From Paracoccaceae bacterium (GTDB lineage: Bacteria > Pseudomonadota > Alphaproteobacteria > Rhodobacterales > Rhodobacteraceae): 5,515 bases of DNA. The position numbers and the translations under genes are program-made. Under the pieces are notes generated by a model. That model was not told where the DNA came from, did no database searches, and saw nothing but the letters and a program-made list of their open reading frames with translations. Below, piece by piece: positions 4,138 to 5,515 of the stretch; position 1 is the stretch's first letter, and the number at the start of each line of letters is the position of its first letter. The stretch lies in NCBI GenBank assembly GCA_023263735.1, contig JALQUQ010000188.1, forward strand, positions 1 through 5,515, written 5' to 3'.

Positions 4138-5192
4138 TCGAGGATCAGGACATTCGCGCCGCCGTGCAAAACGGTCTGATCACCGAAGCGCAGGCGGCGG
4201 GTCTGGCTGCCCTTGCCGATGCGCGCAAGCAGGCGCGCGATCAGGTGGTGCCGGGCGAAGAACCCTTTGTTCTGTTCAAGGGGTTCAATGAGATTTTCAT
4301 CGTGATCGGCCTGTCGATCCTGTTTTTCGGCTGGATGGCCGTGACCTCTCTTTTCGGGGCGAATGTCTTTGCGCCCCAAGGGTTTGATACGGTGCTGATT
4401 GCCGTGGTGACCATGGCGGGCGTGGTGGTTGTGCAGCGGTATTTCACGCTGACCCGGCGGATGGTTGCGCCGTCGATCGCGTTGGCGATCATGATGGCCA
4501 TGGGCGCGGGGGTGTTTGGCGGGGCGATGGCCGATGTGATGGGGGTGACGCCGCTGGTGTCTGACCTGATCGGTTGGGGGTCGATTGTTGCGATCATGCT
4601 GGCGCATTACCGGGTGTTTCGGGTGCCGTTTTCTGCGGCGATCATTGCGGGCGCGGGCTTTGCCTTGATCTGGTCGCTGCTGACGGCGGGCGGGATTGTG
4701 CCCGATGTGTCGGCCGAATTGCCGTTCTTGGCGGCCAAGGGGCCGATGGCGGTGGTGTCGGTGCTGTTTGGGCTGGCGGTGTTTGCGGGGGCGATGTGGT
4801 TTGACATGCGCGATCCGCACCGGATTTCGACGCGGTCCGCCACCGGGTTTTGGCTGCATGTGATTTCGGCGCCGTTGATCGTGAATACGGTGGCCCTGCG
4901 GCTGCTGGACCATGGCACGGCGGCGGCGCATCTGCTGTTGGCGGTGTTTCTGGTGGGACTTGCGGTGGTGGCGATTGTGATCGACCGGCGGTCGTTCCTT
5001 GTTTCCAGCGTGGTTTATGCCGTGACGCTGATTTTTACGCTGTTGGATGGATCGGCGATTGTGATCTTGCTGCTGGGCTTTGGGCTGGTGGTTTTGGGTG
5101 CGCAATGGGGCCGGCTCCGCCACTTTATCATGAAAACCCTGCCCGACTTTCCGGGCAAGGATCGACTTCCTCCTTATGGACTGAACGCATGA
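4134..5192 (+). CDS. Multi-pass membrane protein of unknown function between hslV and hslU
   Basis: A 352-residue protein with a soluble N-terminus (about 1-48), whose helix [19 protein letters not shown] looks like a short cytoplasmic head. About ten hydrophobic segments follow, roughly at 53-75, 85-101, 110-130, 141-158, 166-187, 203-223, 238-257, 264-283, 287-303 and 306-324. A basic tail ([11 protein letters not shown]) ends it. The layout, with a small N-terminal helix and a run of membrane segments, recalls DUF2157-type predicted membrane proteins, but I cannot assign a family. The GTG start at 4134 overlaps the hslV stop. A longer in-frame reading from 4086 lies inside hslV and is unlikely. 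Its own stop overlaps the hslU ATG (ATGA). This coupling suggests matched expression with HslUV; a role as membrane partner or substrate is conjecture. Confidence 0.85.
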   Translation: MIEDQDIRAAVQNGLITEAQAAGLAALADARKQARDQVVPGEEPFVLFKGFNEIFIVIGLSILFFGWMAVTSLFGANVFAPQGFDTVLIAVVTMAGVVVVQRYFTLTRRMVAPSIALAIMMAMGAGVFGGAMADVMGVTPLVSDLIGWGSIVAIMLAHYRVFRVPFSAAIIAGAGFALIWSLLTAGGIVPDVSAELPFLAAKGPMAVVSVLFGLAVFAGAMWFDMRDPHRISTRSATGFWLHVISAPLIVNTVALRLLDHGTAAAHLLLAVFLVGLAVVAIVIDRRSFLVSSVVYAVTLIFTLLDGSAIVILLLGFGLVVLGAQWGRLRHFIMKTLPDFPGKDRLPPYGLNA

Positions 5193-5515
5193 CCGACCTG
5201 ACCCCCCGCGAGATCGTATCCGAGCTTGACCGTTTCATCATCGGGCAGGCTGACGCCAAGCGCGCCGTGGCCGTGGCCCTGCGCAACCGGTGGCGGCGCA
5301 AGCAATTGGGCGATGATTTGCGCGATGAGGTGTATCCCAAGAATATCCTGATGATCGGGCCGACCGGGGTGGGGAAAACCGAAATCAGCCGCCGTTTGGC
5401 GAAACTGGCGCGGGCGCCGTTTCTGAAGGTTGAGGCGACGAAGTTTACCGAAGTGGGCTATGTGGGCCGCGATGTGGACAGCATCATCCGCGATCTGGTC
5501 GATGCGGCGATGATC
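5189..5515 (+). CDS. hslU: HslU, ATPase/unfoldase subunit of HslUV (3' partial)
   Basis: The first 109 residues of an AAA+ unfoldase that feeds proteins into HslV; the gene runs off the window (family length about 430-445 residues). The N-terminus [20 protein letters not shown] is typical of HslU. Walker A is GPTGVGKT at 57-64, followed by [20 protein letters not shown], in which GYVG (90-93) is the substrate-gripping pore loop. The Walker B motif, the intermediate domain and the C-terminal peptide that activates HslV lie beyond the edge. The ATG overlaps the TGA of the membrane protein gene (ATGA), and only a weak GGA precedes it, so translation probably depends on the upstream gene. Confidence 0.96.
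   Translation, partial: MTDLTPREIVSELDRFIIGQADAKRAVAVALRNRWRRKQLGDDLRDEVYPKNILMIGPTGVGKTEISRRLAKLARAPFLKVEATKFTEVGYVGRDVDSIIRDLVDAAMI

Noticed and set aside
4092..5123. Long minus-strand open frame of 343 codons opposite the membrane protein
   Set aside because: Its translation is dominated by His, Arg, Gln and Pro with no domain, the typical antisense shadow of a hydrophobic GC-rich gene. The plus-strand frame has clear membrane segments and fits the operon.
1..5515. CRISPR arrays, tRNA or rRNA genes, riboswitches
   Set aside because: I saw no regular direct repeats with spacers, no cloverleaf-like segments and no recognisable rRNA or riboswitch core in either strand.

Overview
The window reads as alphaproteobacterial chromosome, most likely from the Rhodobacterales/Rhodobacteraceae, with a piece of foreign DNA at its left end. 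The right-hand ~4.25 kb is GC-rich (about 70% in a stretch I counted by hand within hslV). It carries an addA 3' end, trxA, hslV and hslU, a combination typical of that group. The left-hand ~1.25 kb differs in composition (about 36% GC over the first 180 bases by hand count). It holds small, tightly packed genes of the kind found in phages and other integrated elements.

Left region (1 to about 1260): the 3' end of an unrecognised lysine-rich gene, a GapR/DUF2312 homologue, and a protein whose only recognisable domain is DnaA domain IV (the DnaA-box-binding helix-turn-helix). An AT-rich tract with an exact TTATACACA DnaA-box variant lies just upstream of the two DNA-binding genes. About 170 bases without a confident gene follow, and then the start of one more element gene, which is cut off.

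Junction (about 1250-1270): the reading frame changes from the truncated element gene to the C-terminal nuclease part of addA. The helicase portion of AddA is absent from the window. This is either a real insertion or rearrangement into addA, or an assembly join.

Middle region (about 1262-3476): the AddA PD-(D/E)XK nuclease fragment, then trxA (thioredoxin) with its own putative promoter and a strong intrinsic terminator. Convergent to trxA is a minus-strand gene for a 305-residue protein that I can only tentatively link to capsule-synthesis-type glycosyltransferases.

Right region (3477-5515): a 100-base divergent intergenic region with a heat-shock-type (sigma-32) promoter candidate leads into an overlapping operon. 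It contains hslV (protease subunit), a roughly 10-helix membrane protein of unknown function, and hslU (ATPase/unfoldase, cut by the window end). Start and stop codons overlap at both gene boundaries (GTGA and ATGA), so the membrane protein is probably translated in step with both halves of the HslUV protease.
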